NCBI RefSeq assembly: GCF_000972845.2
Contig: NC_040025.1
Span: forward strand, 21,951,573 to 22,015,572
Direction: 5' to 3'
DNA: 64,000 nucleotides
Source: Larimichthys crocea
Lineage: Eukaryota; Chordata; Actinopteri; Sciaenidae
Positions 12,840-24,950 of the stretch are shown here, piece after piece. Made by a program: the position numbers and the translations under genes. The notes beneath the pieces are model-generated. The model searched no databases and was not told the DNA's origin. It worked only from the letters and a program-made list of their open reading frames with translations. Position 1 is the stretch's first letter; every line of letters starts with the position of its first letter.

Positions 12840-13055
12840 CTGCCCCGTCAGCGGACAGGAGTCCGTGCTGTTTCTTAATAAACGAGTCGATTTAGCGAAC
12901 AAGACCAATGTGGCATTTCTAACGAGGCTTACTGTTAAAACAGCGACACAACCCAAAATTCAAACTGACCTTGTTAGGGAGCTAACGTTAGCTAACTCGC
13001 GCCGTAATGTCTCCTCTTGTACCCGGAGAGCGCCGCGGAGACATCCACAATGCCA
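12840..13055 (-). other. dag1: dag1 non-coding exon 1 and promoter area
   Basis: The minus strand reads GGGGCAG|GTAAGG at 12840/12839, a near-consensus donor following GC-rich sequence that includes GCCGCGG around 13034. The upstream (higher-coordinate) boundary is unknown; about 13.05 kb is a guess from the fall in GC content. The assignment as exon 1 rests on the donor, the GC content and the usual presence of a non-coding first exon in vertebrate DAG1, not on transcript evidence. Confidence 0.55.
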
Positions 13056-13624
13056 TTAAACATGCGCTTTCCACTCAACGCCACAGGCAGATATCTTGTA
13101 TTTGTTAAGCAGGATATCTGAGGACAGTCAAGGGGAAGTGATACCTCTCTGTTTTTTTTCTGTTGTTGTTTTTTTTTGGTTTAGTCTACAGATAGTTCAC
13201 TGCTCTATATTGTAATTATGTCGATAGCAACCCCTCCCTTGCTGCTTCTGTCCTCCTCGCAGAGACAGGTCTACAGGTTGAGGCCAATCGTGTGTGTACC
13301 AGCATGACTCCGCCTCCCTTTTATACGGAGACATGCAGGTGAAAAGATCAACGGGGGAGGAAGACTGGAGCTGTGGTGGAAGGTTTGACTGTTCCTGTGT
13401 CTTCATGCTTCAGTTGGAAGTCAGTCAGAGTTGAGGGTACTGAGAGAAATTGAAGTCTATTTAATGATGGGCAGCAGTCACACATATAGTGCACACATAT
13501 ACAGCAAACACAGATACCAACTTATCAAAGCAGCCACAATAACAACACAAGCATGAACACTCAACTAATTCTTAAAAACACTATATATACTATACTATAT
13601 ATATTAAAACTAAAAACCAAAGGT
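13056..13624. other. dag1 upstream region
   Basis: Sequence immediately upstream of the proposed dag1 start region. It contains a T-rich stretch (13150-13180) and a GC-richer patch around 13230-13330 with TGACTCCGCCTCCC, resembling an AP-1/Sp1-type promoter patch. No gene is recognised. Confidence 0.35.
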
Positions 13625-13893
13625 GACTGAGCCTTTGTGGCAGCATCCCCTAGACTCTGGAATAATTTGCCCTGGCACATCCGATCTGCTGGATCATTTG
13701 AGGTTTTTAAATCCTCCCTAAAAACACGATTTTTCTCCCTGGCTTTTAACCAAACTTAAGTATTTTAGCATTTGTCTTAACCCTTTATGTATTATATGTA
13801 TATTATTTGTATCAACCTGTACAGCACTTTGGTCAACCTCAGTTGTTTTTAAATGTGCTTTCTAAATAAAGTTTGAGTTGAGTTGAGTTGATA
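13625..13893 (+). mobile_element. L2-type non-LTR retrotransposon, 3' end only
   Basis: The plus strand retains a decayed reverse-transcriptase C-terminal signature. It reads roughly SLDSGI-CP, then FEVFKSSLK and RFFSLAF, like the usual 'LWNSLP…SFKSLLKT' ending of L2-clade LINEs. This is followed by GTACAGCACTTTGGTC, a TAAATAAAG and a terminal (TTGAG)n tail. The 5' truncation is typical of target-primed insertion. Confidence 0.65.
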
Positions 13894-14429
13894 TACCAAA
13901 GCTCACTAATCAGCAATGTGTTTGCTGTTAACAGAGTTACATTTGTAAATGGAGAATCAAGGCTGAGATAGTACAGTACTTTTATCCCTCAAAAAAAAAT
14001 TAGACCAAGCTGTAGTTACTTGATGCCTTTCCAAAACCAAATCACGCATACTGTTGTACTAATGACCTACTAATGGCCACTGTACGTGACTGTAATTGCA
14101 GTTAAGTAGTCAAAACACTCTAAACTCTATAAAACACCTCTATGTGCCCATGTGTGATAGATCCAACCTGTCTTGCCTCAATCTAAAATAAAATCAGTCA
14201 AACCTCTACCACAAATACTAGCACACAATGAATATATAAGGAAGAAAGTCATTATAAGTTTAACCGATGGGTTTTGTTATGCCTGATTTTACTCCAGCAC
14301 CCCTGCTTCCCACGTCAATGCCACATACTGAATAAAACATTTCGGAGAACAAGTGGGGACAAAGGGGTAGGGCCAGGACAGAAAAAGAGGGAAGAGTGGG
14401 GGTTGGGGAGTGTGTAGTGAAGGATCTAT

Positions 14430-17428
14430 AGTAGGGTATTGTCATTAAATGTAGCAGAGAGGTTTAAAGGAGGGGGAGTGAATAACATATATTGACAAAA
14501 ATCATCAGAGGACAGGTATAGGAAGTAAAATATGCTCAAGTTTAGGACGATTGAAACATGATGATAAGGTGTAACAATGAGTCCCAGGTTGAAAAAGCAT
14601 TGAAGATGATCAAGGGTGACAAAAAGGTTACTAAAGTAGTGAAAGTGGGGGAATGGAGAACAGCAGGGTGTAAGGGGAAATCCTCTTAAAGGCACTAGGA
14701 AGGAGCTATTTAAAAACCTAAAAAAGAGCTTTGACTTGACAAAAGAATGACCATGGGGGCAGAGGAAGAAGAGTGTTTGAGTTTGAGGCTCCTGCAAAAC
14801 AGCTCAATTTTGGATTCATGCTGCCAATGAGGTGTTCCAAATGTCAGAAATGTGAACATACAGTTCAGCAAAGGGAAATGAAATGTGCAAGGTATGGTGG
14901 GCATTGTTTAGAAGGGGTGTGACCAAAGTGGTGTAGTTGCAGCAGGGCGCACAGCTTGTCATACTTAAGTAATGAAAGGTGAAGTTGAAATCCAACACAC
15001 AAGAGTGAAAGAAAGAGGTATCATATGCAGAGGCAATGAAGATAGCTTGTCCAAGAAATTAGATGAGGGTCAGGAGAAAGCATGATACAATGGAGATAAC
15101 AAAGGAAGAGGGAAAGCAAAGATAAACCTGGTTACATTTACAGCAGGAGTAGTAATTGCAACAGCAATAGTGAAATCCAAAACAGAAATTATTCATTTTA
15201 AAAGCAGAGAGGAAATATGAGTCAACTACTGTCTTTACTATTGTTAATACTACAGTGGTATGCAAGAAGTTTGATGCTCAAGACTGTAAGAGAGTGAAGC
15301 TAGATATATATTCATAATTTGGTTGAAACCAAATTTAGATTCTGTCATATGATTATGGTGGTGTCAGAAAAGACAGGGGCAGCACTTTTATTAAAAAAGG
15401 AATACCATACTTGGTCTTTGGAGTGTGGCAGGAGCAGGAATATGTTGTAGCAGAGGTGTGGTTTAGGGAAAGGGGCTGATAGTGATAAACTATTACAATT
15501 AGAGCTAAGTAAACTAGAGAAAACAGAAGGCCAGAACTAATGTTATTTGGTGTGGACTTAAATGCACATCACACTTTATGGGGCAGTGAAAAGTCAGACA
15601 ATGGGCAGGTAATAGAGGAAGTATTAAATGGAGGTAATTTGGTGTGTTTAAATGCTGGAAACAAGATCAGGGTGAATGTTAGGACAGGTAAGGAGTCTGG
15701 TGACACAGGTAAGTGTTGGACTTGACTGATGTGACTGGGAGGTACAGTGGACATGAACAATTTCATGATTTTGTTGACTTATAGCCTTGAATTACAAATC
15801 AAATTAGTCTAGGTGTTTTTCATACTAACATACACACAATCCATTTAAAGGGCTAAAAAGAAATGCAAAAAAGTTCTAACATTAATTAAAAACAAATAAG
15901 TGCAATAACTTTAATAAAGCATCACTTAAACTTAAATCCCAGGAATAAGTGTCTTAATAAGTGTTCAACACCGATGTGAAATCACAACAATTAACATAAA
16001 GTTGTGGAAAGATACACATCAGTTGAGGGACATAAAATGATTTCCAAGGCTTTGAAAATCCCTCAAAGTGCCGTTAAGACCATCATTAAAAAGTGGAAGG
16101 TGAATAGCAACATCTACCACCACCTACCAGAATTAGGCCGTCCATTTAAACTAGATGACCAGCAACGTGAGACCAACAGGTTTTTATGACTAACAGAGGG
16201 CAACATGCGCGTCACACTAGTACATCAAAGATAATGCACACATCTGGCTTATATGGGAGGATCAAAGAAAAAAGCAATCTCATGAAAACAAAAAAAAACA
16301 TACATTTTTTGGCATAAACCAACACTGGCAATCACTAAAACAATACTATCCCAGCTGTGAAGCAAGCTGGTGGCAGCATCATGTTGTGGGAATGTTTCTT
16401 ATCTAGACTAGATGTAGCAAAAAACAAGGAGATTTTGGAGAAGAATCTGAAGAGGGTAGCAAAGAAGACTGGAAATAGTTCGCAAATTCTTCTTCCAACA
16501 GGTCAATGATTCAAAGTACAAGAGCAAAGCTATCATGGAGTTGTTTGCAGAGAAATGGGTGGTTACCCTAGAGTGGCCAAGTCAAAGCCCTGACCTAAAT
16601 CAGAAATCTGTGGAATGACTCGAAAGTAGCTGTCGGTCAGCAAAAACTAACAAGCTGTGGTTGCTGTCAAAGCTGTCAGATATTAACTCAAGGAGGTGTA
16701 TACTTATAAATTAAGAAGTTTTATTCAATTAATACACTTGAAATTAAAATGTCCCACTATAATAGATTTGCAGACATTTTCTGCCCACTGTATGGTGTAT
16801 AATAGGAAGTGTCCATCAGCCTGTGCTATGCAAAATAAATGTTATTAGAATTCTGGTCAAACAGAAGTGAGTTTTGGGTCTATGAAAAGGCTAATTGGGA
16901 GAAATGTAAGGAAAGAAACAGAGGAACCTTTGAAAATTAGATGACAGAAGGTATTAGAAGAGGAGTGCTGTGGCGAGAAGAAGGAAGAGAGCTTTCAGAG
17001 TAATAAGGAGAACTCATAACTACCAGCACAATTGTGTACAAGCAAGTTCAATAGCAAGAAGGACAAGAAAAGACAGAAAGAACATATTGGAGGAAGTATT
17101 GTGACTTAATTGGAAGCTTTACACCTATAGGGGACATATGGGGGATGGAGGAGAGTGAAACTATCCAATACCAAACTGTAGTGTGCAATAAAGAGAAAGC
17201 TGAATTAATGGTAAACACTTTTGCTAGGGTTCAGGTCAGATGAAGGGAGACGAGGTAGAGAGAAGACAAGAGCAAAAAAATGCTGAGGCCTTATAGAGGA
17301 AAGATAACACAGCAGACAAGTACAATGTCCCATTTACCTTGGAGGAGCTGAAGAGGACTCTGGCCAAATGCAAGAACTCAGCCCCAGGGAAGTATCAAAT
17401 ATGTTATATAATGTTAAAGGAATACTGT
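14430..17428 (+). mobile_element. Degenerate I-clade-like LINE, interrupted by a Tc1 element
   Basis: Three separate remnants lie in the same orientation and order. At 14825-14905 there is an ORF1-like zinc knuckle: C-x2-C-x4-H is present, but the final Cys is replaced by Arg, followed by a second partial C-A-R-Y-G-G-H-C. At 15540-15725 there is an AP-endonuclease fragment, DLNAHHTLWGSEKSDNGQ. At 17320-17428 there is a fragment from just before the reverse transcriptase, FTLEELKRTLAKCKNSAPGK. Frames are broken by stops and shifts, and the copy ends abruptly within the reverse transcriptase where a different repeat begins. Clade assignment is from remembered motif style. Confidence 0.7.
15735..16795 (+). 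mobile_element. Decayed Tc1-family DNA transposon nested in the LINE
   Basis: The fragment at 16004-16189 encodes HKMISKALKIPQSAVKTIIK and then LGRPFKLDD, the helix-turn-helix and GRP motif region of Tc1 transposases. Downstream, GGTGGCAGCATCATGTTGTGGG (16369-16390) matches the GGGSIMLWG block. The stretch 16570-16620 matches the WPSQSPDLNPIENLW block, including the catalytic-region Asp. The frame is interrupted by stops and shifts. The left end begins near a sequence reading GACTTATAGCCTTG, familiar from fish Tc1 elements. Ends are approximate. Confidence 0.8.
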
Positions 17429-18140
17429 GTAACTTTCCCACCCAAAAATAACAGATTTCAAATCATCCGATTGTACACGCACATACAATAGTGTATCTGT
17501 CATTCCCACTCTGTACCCTGTATGTCTATTATCACACTATGTCCCTTTGTACTCTGGGTACGATCACCTGTGAGAAGTACGTAACTCTTTACGCCACTAA
17601 GTCACACCACAAAGTGTTTCACTGATTTTGGTGCATTTGGCAGTTGCCCTAAGGACCGTAATCTGCTGCAAATTATAGCTGCTGTTAGCTAATCTTCGTT
17701 CGGTTTGTTAGCCTGGCTTCCCGGACTGTGAGCTAACACTAACACTGTGAGGGGTGTTTGTACTGTAGGCATTTTGAACCACCATAGAGAGGAGGTTTTC
17801 AGGTCTAGGGTGTGCAGGAAATGCCGACGGGCAATTGGCTTGGCGTCATGCCTGAAATGAGAATGTAATCAGGCCTAGCAGCCTCTGTGGATATAACGTC
17901 AGAGGTGAAAAGATTGAACATTGATGGAGAAAAATAAGAATAAAAGTGAAAAACTAAATCTGGAACTGTCTTTTAGTTGTTGGCGAGAGCTTTGTGAATT
18001 AAAAAGCTGAAAGACAGACGCCAAGATGGGTTTCTCGTTGTTGATATTAGCTGTCTGCTATGTCTTTTTGCTTGCTGTTTGGCTTTTAGCAAAATTGTTG
18101 TGCTATGTCTAGAGGATAAAATAAGTTAGATTCTGTGGTT
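17429..18140. repeat. Unclassified dispersed repeat abutting the LINE
   Basis: The LINE reading breaks at about 17428 and a different sequence starts with GGAATACTGTGTAACTTTCC. Phrases such as TGCTGTTAGCTAATC and GCATTTTGAACCACCATAGAG resemble common teleost dispersed repeats. Terminal repeats were not established and the right end is uncertain. Confidence 0.4.
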
Positions 18141-19832
18141 GCATATTCTTTGATGTAGAAAATGTCCATGACAAGTTGTAGAAAGACAGTCTTCCAATAA
18201 ATTTGCATTAAATGGGAGTAAGAGGAAATGTGTTTAACAGGATAATGGATAGTGCTCCAGTTTACATTAATGTCCTGTAGTGGCTGTACTAGGTAACAAA
18301 AGTTATATATACCCCTGAAGATATCTCTCTGCTACTATCTGTGCTTGGTCTTCTACCTCATTTATTGTAATAGACTTATATTGCCCAGTCAAATGCTGCT
18401 CTTGTTTTCTAAAATCAGAAACTCAGTCTCAGTCAGTCACTCAGTTGAGATGACGTTCACGTTCTAAAGGTTATATTTGTTCTTTGCTAAAATAATTAAC
18501 AACAGCGACACATTTGCTGTTTGTGCAGGTGAAAAATTCTGTCAGTATATCTTATCTTTAAAATATTTCTACCCACCCAACGATTTCTAAACTCAAGTTT
18601 ATTTGTCAATACAAATAATGATTTTGGTATCAATACTTGTAACGTCCCGTGTGAAAATCACGCTTCAAACATCAGCAGCATGAGCAGTATTATGAGATTT
18701 TATTGACGTGTTGTGTGGGATATCTTCAGAAAAAGGCTTATCATGGAAACATGTAGCACACAGTTTGCAATAATGTGTATTTACAGTGCATTCAGTCGAA
18801 CTGACTTCTAAGTGAAGGCAACTGTGACATTAGTCACAAGGTGCATGCCTGTGGTTGAAATGTTCAAGTACACTTCATACCTAATGAATTAATATTATAG
18901 CAGTCATGGAAATAATGACTTCTATTATAAATCTCCAGCAACCAGTTCCTGCTCTCAGGCTTTCTACACTGCGAAAGATTCCCTGAGCTTACTTTTCTTC
19001 ACCTTGACGGCTTCTTACCTTCCCCTTTTTAAGGTGGAACAAATATATACAAAGAAGGTGACATTTCTTTGTTGCGATCTCTTTGAGCTTGTGTGAATGA
19101 CTGGTTATATTAGCCTGCATTATTATGGTTTTAAATAGGGCACAAGCTCTATTGGGAGCGATACTTGAAAGAAGAATGAGGAGGAAAGAGAAAGTTTAAA
19201 GAAAGAGAAACATCTCCCAGACTGACAGCTCAAGTTGAAGAAGAGGCACAGTAAAAAAACTTAAAAATGAACCTGCCATCACAGATGTCATTATACTGCC
19301 AAATAAAACAGTGGAAATGGGTATTCCAATAATTCGCTTAGCCAACAAACGATAAGCTGTCTTTTACTCTGCGGAAAATATTTGCGTGAAATATGTGGTG
19401 TCATTTATGTGATGCCATCATCATGCATTATCATAAACTATAAACTGTGTGAATATCTTGCAAAAACGGAGCAAAAACTGTCTGAATGTTCATGGTAACA
19501 AACAATCATATACTAATAAAACCCTCGGCAACCCAACTGTATGATTAGGATTTTAAGATAGAAAAATGGAGCTTGTCTGTAATAGTTCACAGAGCTGTCA
19601 ATCATCTGAAGCACACTGCAAGGCAACTGTATGAAAGTAAGAGCATGTATGTATGTATTATCTGCATGTAGACTTGAGATAATATTTAAAATTTAGAATA
19701 AATTAATGTTTATGTGTTTATTCAAACAGGTGATGAAACTCTTTCAGAATATGTTTCATGCATTTTTAACAGCAGATTGAATAACATATTACTCTTAATT
19801 TTAATGAATCAGCACAGACATGTAAATTTATC

Positions 19833-19990
19833 AAGGTTCAAAGTCAATTTTATTGTCAATTCTGCCATGTGTACAGGGCATATAAAGGATCAAAGTGCCA
19901 TTTCTCTCAGACCCCTGTGTTGATATATACAAGCGTTTTAGTGTATTTTCATTGTCAGCTGAGAGAAATACATGCATTTTCTAGCTGTTG
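19833..19990. repeat. Short retrotransposon-tail-like repeat
   Basis: Begins AAGGTTCAAAGTCAATTTTATTGTCAATTCTGCCATGTGTACAG (written here in part as a landmark). This is a widespread fish repeat pattern that I read as the reverse-oriented 3' tail of a retroposon. No coding remains are visible. Confidence 0.45.
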
Positions 19991-21599
19991 CTGTTCTTCC
20001 ATCCTGTTGTTTACACTTGAGGCATGTTATGGATGAGGGATTTTCATTGCAAATGCATCACCCAGCTCTCATTTTGCCAAACACACATACACAAAAACAC
20101 CTGCAGGTCTACTAGACCATGATCGCTCCACCGCACGCAGAGGGTCTTTCATGTGATTGCACATATCAGTCTGACTCTTGATGTGTGAGCACAGACCGAG
20201 AAAGAGAGCGGATTACAAATCAGCTGACTCCCCACATTTTCTTCCAAGTGACTTATTAGAAGGGTTATTCTGAGTGGACTGTTGGACCGCTGAGGGGGGT
20301 TGGCTGAGTAGTGAGACCCTCAATAGAGCCAATCTTTCCTCTTTCACAATGCTAGATTACTTTAGACAACCCTTCTCGGCTTCACTCAATAACAAACGGA
20401 TAGACCCTTTCTGCTCTTTATATGTTGTGCTCACAGATCTTTCCTTTCACCAACATTTTTTCTGTCATGGTCATAATTCATCTGCCGTATAATACTATTG
20501 TGGTTTTCACATGAGTAGGCACAGGGCTACAGTCATTTGAAACACTTGAAACACTGAAGAACATTTCAGGAACACATCATTTATCTGTTAGAAGTTTTGT
20601 TTTTTGTGTCTGCAGTGGGTGTCTGCTTACTCTGTTACTTGTTATGTTGAGCTGATAATAGAATAGGAACAAGGAGGATTTCTTTTCAGCACAGCTCTTA
20701 GACCAGAGTACTGTTCCTGTTTGTGCCTGCCCCCTGTTATCTGTTCTCGCTGCTTAACCCAAATAAGGTATTCGGAGAGGTACCATCATCACTAGCTCAT
20801 GTTTACACTTAAATAGCAAGCCAGTACACTGCTAATTATTTCAAATATATCAAATATTATGTCTTACTGAAATGCAAATTGGTAACTGGTAGTTTCATCT
20901 TGTCATGTTTAGATATAGCTCAGTGTTGCTGAGGTAAGTTAGTTGATAATTTGCAAAATCACACTGCATAATTAATCCGCCATGAGAGACCGCAAAGGCA
21001 ATTAAACGGGATTGGTTGTTAGCAGTTCTGTACGTTTGACCAGTGGCAGATCAGGCCAGTCCATTACAGGGTAAACAGTTCCTCAGAAGACCTCGTGCTA
21101 AATAGAAACCTGCTGAAAAGCCTCTAATGGCCTATGTGACTTGGGTAATAGTTTAGTTATCAGTGACAAACAGGCGTAATGATTCTGAAACACATCAAGA
21201 GGACATCAGCAAATATAGAAATCAGCAAATGGAATGAACGCAGGATGACCCCAATGAAGAGCAGTAATCAAATAAGAACGACCTCAATTGCCTCTAAATG
21301 TGTACTGTGAGTCTTTAGCAGTTCTCTGAAATACCCTTAACCCAATCCATCAGTACAGTAATATCATTACACAGCCCTATGTCTTAGCCATTGCACATTT
21401 TAACTATGATTTACCTTCAAGTTCTCATTTATTCCTTATTTGGGCCAGTTATGTAACTAAAGTAATCAGTTTAATAGGTATGATCTAAACATATCCTGTA
21501 GTTCATACCGGAATTCTTCTTCCATAATCATTTAAATGGAATGATTAATAGGATGACTAAAAATTCCCATGTAAGTGGGATGACTAAACTGATGTCAAT

Positions 21600-22060
21600 G
21601 CATGCCTCTTTGTTGATCTAGATTTAATTATCTCAACAAATATTGGATGGGTTGCCGTTATATTTGGTACAATCATTCATGATCCTTGGAGGATGAAGCC
21701 TCCTGATATTGATGATCTTCTAACTTTTTCACTAGCACCATCATAAGGTTTGACATGTCTGGTTTTTAGTGAATTGTTTTGCCAACTAATGGATGGATTG
21801 TCACATGGAAAAGTTCAGACATTAATGTTCTCTTTTAGATATTGTGATGAGTTTGGTCATCCATTAACCTTTAATCTAGCACCACCATGAGGTTTAACTT
21901 TAAATGTGTCCAATACTTTATGGAGAAACATACACCAAACAAATGTTAGTATGCAAACACACAAAACTAAGATAGTAAACATGTTAAAGTTCATACCTAA
22001 CGTTTAAAGTTAGCATTGTCTGCCTGAGAATGTTAGCATGCTGACATGGCTGCAGACTCA
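21600..22060. repeat. Dispersed teleost repeat family A, copy 1
   Basis: Contains the phrase set 'TATTTGGTACAATCATTCATGATCC', 'GGATGAAGCCTCCTGAT', 'CTAGCACCATCATAAGGTTTGACAT' and ends near 'GTTAGCATGCTGACATGG'. The same phrases recur near 40.2-40.6 kb, 51.6 kb (inverted) and 54.25 kb in this window, showing a multicopy family. No coding capacity is seen. Confidence 0.6.
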
Positions 22061-24903
22061 TTCAGTCCTTCCAGGTAACCTTACATGTCGGACTTACCTT
22101 TAGTATGTGGCCTACATATCTGGGAGAGTCAAGTCCCTGCACAGAGTGACAAGCCTGTTCAGTGTAACCTGACGCTCTGTCCTCTCTTATTACCTCTCTG
22201 GTCGAGATAATAATCACCTTCCTGTGTTTTCTGTTCTCTGCGGGCTGAGAGATTTATTAACTAGCAAGCTACGTGTAAGGTCTCAGGAATGTGCTCCACT
22301 TTTGTCCATTGGACTTGACGGTGAGTGGCACTCACGCCTAACGTGGCAGGCAGCTCTGTCTCAGTAAGTCTGCATGGGTTGCCAAGTGTGTGGAGCAGTA
22401 CTCCTGCGTAATGTCTGGCTGACGCCCTGGGCTTAGGGACGATGGAAATGGGGAGAAAGTGCACATACACAGCTTTGGGTCCCAGGTGTACACTTAACGC
22501 TACCTATCAATTCTGGCCGAGGGTGAGGGAGACTACAAGCCAGGTCAAATCATGAGTCAGAGCTGCAGGATGCATTTCAGCTTCCCTTATTGCCTGGCTA
22601 GTCACATGGCAACAGCGCAGACTGAGATGGAATGAGTCAACAGCTACAGGAATCACAGCCACACATCAATCCAGGTGATATGTGGGAGGGTGTGAATTTA
22701 ATCTAGATTCTCGGGTGTATCACCCATAATTTCATGTTAACTGCACTTCAATGAGAGACGACCAGGAGAAGAAAAAAAAATCATGAGTTGCATTCAAGTA
22801 AAAGGAATGGTAGCATCTGAAGCTGCCTATTATGTGCCTCCCCATATCCACCCACTGCTTGGTCCAAGGCTGTCTGTGCTGCTTAGCTCTGGCACAGGAA
22901 CTCTCTGTGATATAGCAGAACTCTCAGTGCACAGAGCATAGCACTGATGCCAAAGTCCTGTTATCCAAATCTGTCGGCACTGTCTCATTTAGCAGATAAG
23001 AGGCTAATCTACAGGGTGGGCAGGAGATAGACCTACAAATACAAGGCCTCTCTTGTCGCTTGCTCACCATTCTTCACATTCCTGGAATGTGTATAGGCAT
23101 GTGCAGACAAACAAAACCTCAAGGATATTTTTTTTCTTTTATCCCCTCAGTATCCGAGTGTGTTATAGAATATAAATTCCAATGTATTTATTCTATTTAT
23201 CAGCAAGGATTGTTTGTATTCTTACATATGTAAATTACAGCCGTTTCTTTCTTTTTTCACTCTGCAGTATAATACCAAACAAAGAAACATAGTCCCATGC
23301 AGTGCAGCAATGTGGGTGCAAAGACGCAGATGCAGTACCTGAGTTTCTGTATTTGTGCTAAACGATACATTTTGATGCCCTACTTTAATAAATAAATAAA
23401 TAAACATGTTTTTCTACAAAACCCCTTTTAAAAGTTGAATAAAAGAAGCTATACAAGAATATTACTTTATTACTTTAAAAAATAATAATAAAAATTCAGA
23501 TTTAAAATCATGGTCTGTATCATCAAAGCATAAGTAAACAACATGATAGTACATGCATGTGATCTGAACTCATTACCAAAGGTTCCCCAGCCCTAATTTC
23601 CAGTTCAGCTATTCAGCTGCCAACAGCAGAATATTGTGGCTATGCTAGTTAGCTTCCACTTGAATACATGTAAACTGTACATGTACCCAGGAAAAGGCTG
23701 CATGGTACAACCAAGGGTTAAAAACGATGAATAAACAATGGTTTCAATAATTAAAGCCCTGGGCACAGAAACAGGGACAAACTGGCACGCTAATCAGCTC
23801 TCTAACGGAGTGTTTCTTGGTTAATTGTTTTTGTCCTTTTGTTGGCTGCATACTTACAAACATTCAGCCTTTATCCTTCATGTCAGAACCTTTTTCACTG
23901 CAAATCATCTGCACTGATTAAGGCCTGACAAAATATTTGTCCTTTGCTCTCAATAGATGTCACACAAACAAGTATATGAGGGGCTCGTTATTCCATTGCT
24001 TGAATGTTAGATTTTATGTTATTTGAAGATGCAAATGTATTCATATTTAAATATTTGTATGCATATTTCTCTCGGTGTCAGTGTCAGCAAATTCAGGCTC
24101 TTATTTTGTTCAATTACCAACTTTCAGCACTTCCCAAAGTTACAAAAGAACTTCATAATAGTTGGTCTTGCCACACTATTGCGGTATTGTGTAAAAGTGT
24201 AGTATTGTGCTCCAGCACCAGATCTCATTACCTGTTTCCCCACCTCGGTGCACTTTCAAGATCAAACACTGTTTGAAGGTACTCATCATACCTGATACAT
24301 GAGACTCAGCAGATAGCCATGTCTCTGAAGTTACAGTGAGGAGCTTTGATGGGGTCCTGGTATAGGAAGTTATTAAAAAGTTATGTGAAAGGTTTATTTT
24401 GTTTTAAAATGCAAAGTGAAGATTCAATAGTTACAATATTAAATCTGCTCCACATTTGTCAATAAGAATCAGATCATTTGAGAGACTTTATTAGTGCAGA
24501 ATTGAAATGAATAGTTATTCCCTGACGTTGTTATTCCCGTTTCTATTTGCTGTATGGAATTTAAAGTTCTTGTTCCCTCTTTTGCACCTCTTTGAAATGA
24601 ATGCCAGAATTTCCCACACTTTCCACCATGCTTATCAGATCAAGTTCCTGCCTACAGGCTGTTTCCAACCACAACACTAGAAACCATACCATCATAATGT
24701 TGCCTGCATTGCATATTTGTGCACCTGCGGATGACACATTATCCTTTGGTCTGTTCGAGACATAGCCTGGAGGAGCACTTCCTCTCACATCTGCCATGAC
24801 CTCATCCTACCCCCTCCCTTTTTAAACAGACACTGAGTTAAGGCATCTATGAACTGAAGCCACGGCTATGGCTTTGTTATTGAAACATTAAACACTTGCA
24901 CGT

Positions 24904-24950
24904 AGAAGAAGAAGAAGAAGAAGAAGAAGAAGAAGAAGAAGAAGAAGAAA
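24904..24950. repeat. (GAA)n microsatellite, about 15 units
   Basis: Uninterrupted AGA/GAA triplet run in the intergenic region, of the purine-rich type able to form triplex DNA. Confidence 0.95.

Noticed and set aside
14260..14998. Several minus-strand frames of 60-123 codons
   Set aside because: They are antisense to the decayed LINE, whose plus-strand motifs explain the sequence better.
24561..24797. 78-codon minus-strand frame starting MADVRGSAPPG
   Set aside because: It has no splice context, no recognised family and sits in ordinary intergenic sequence.
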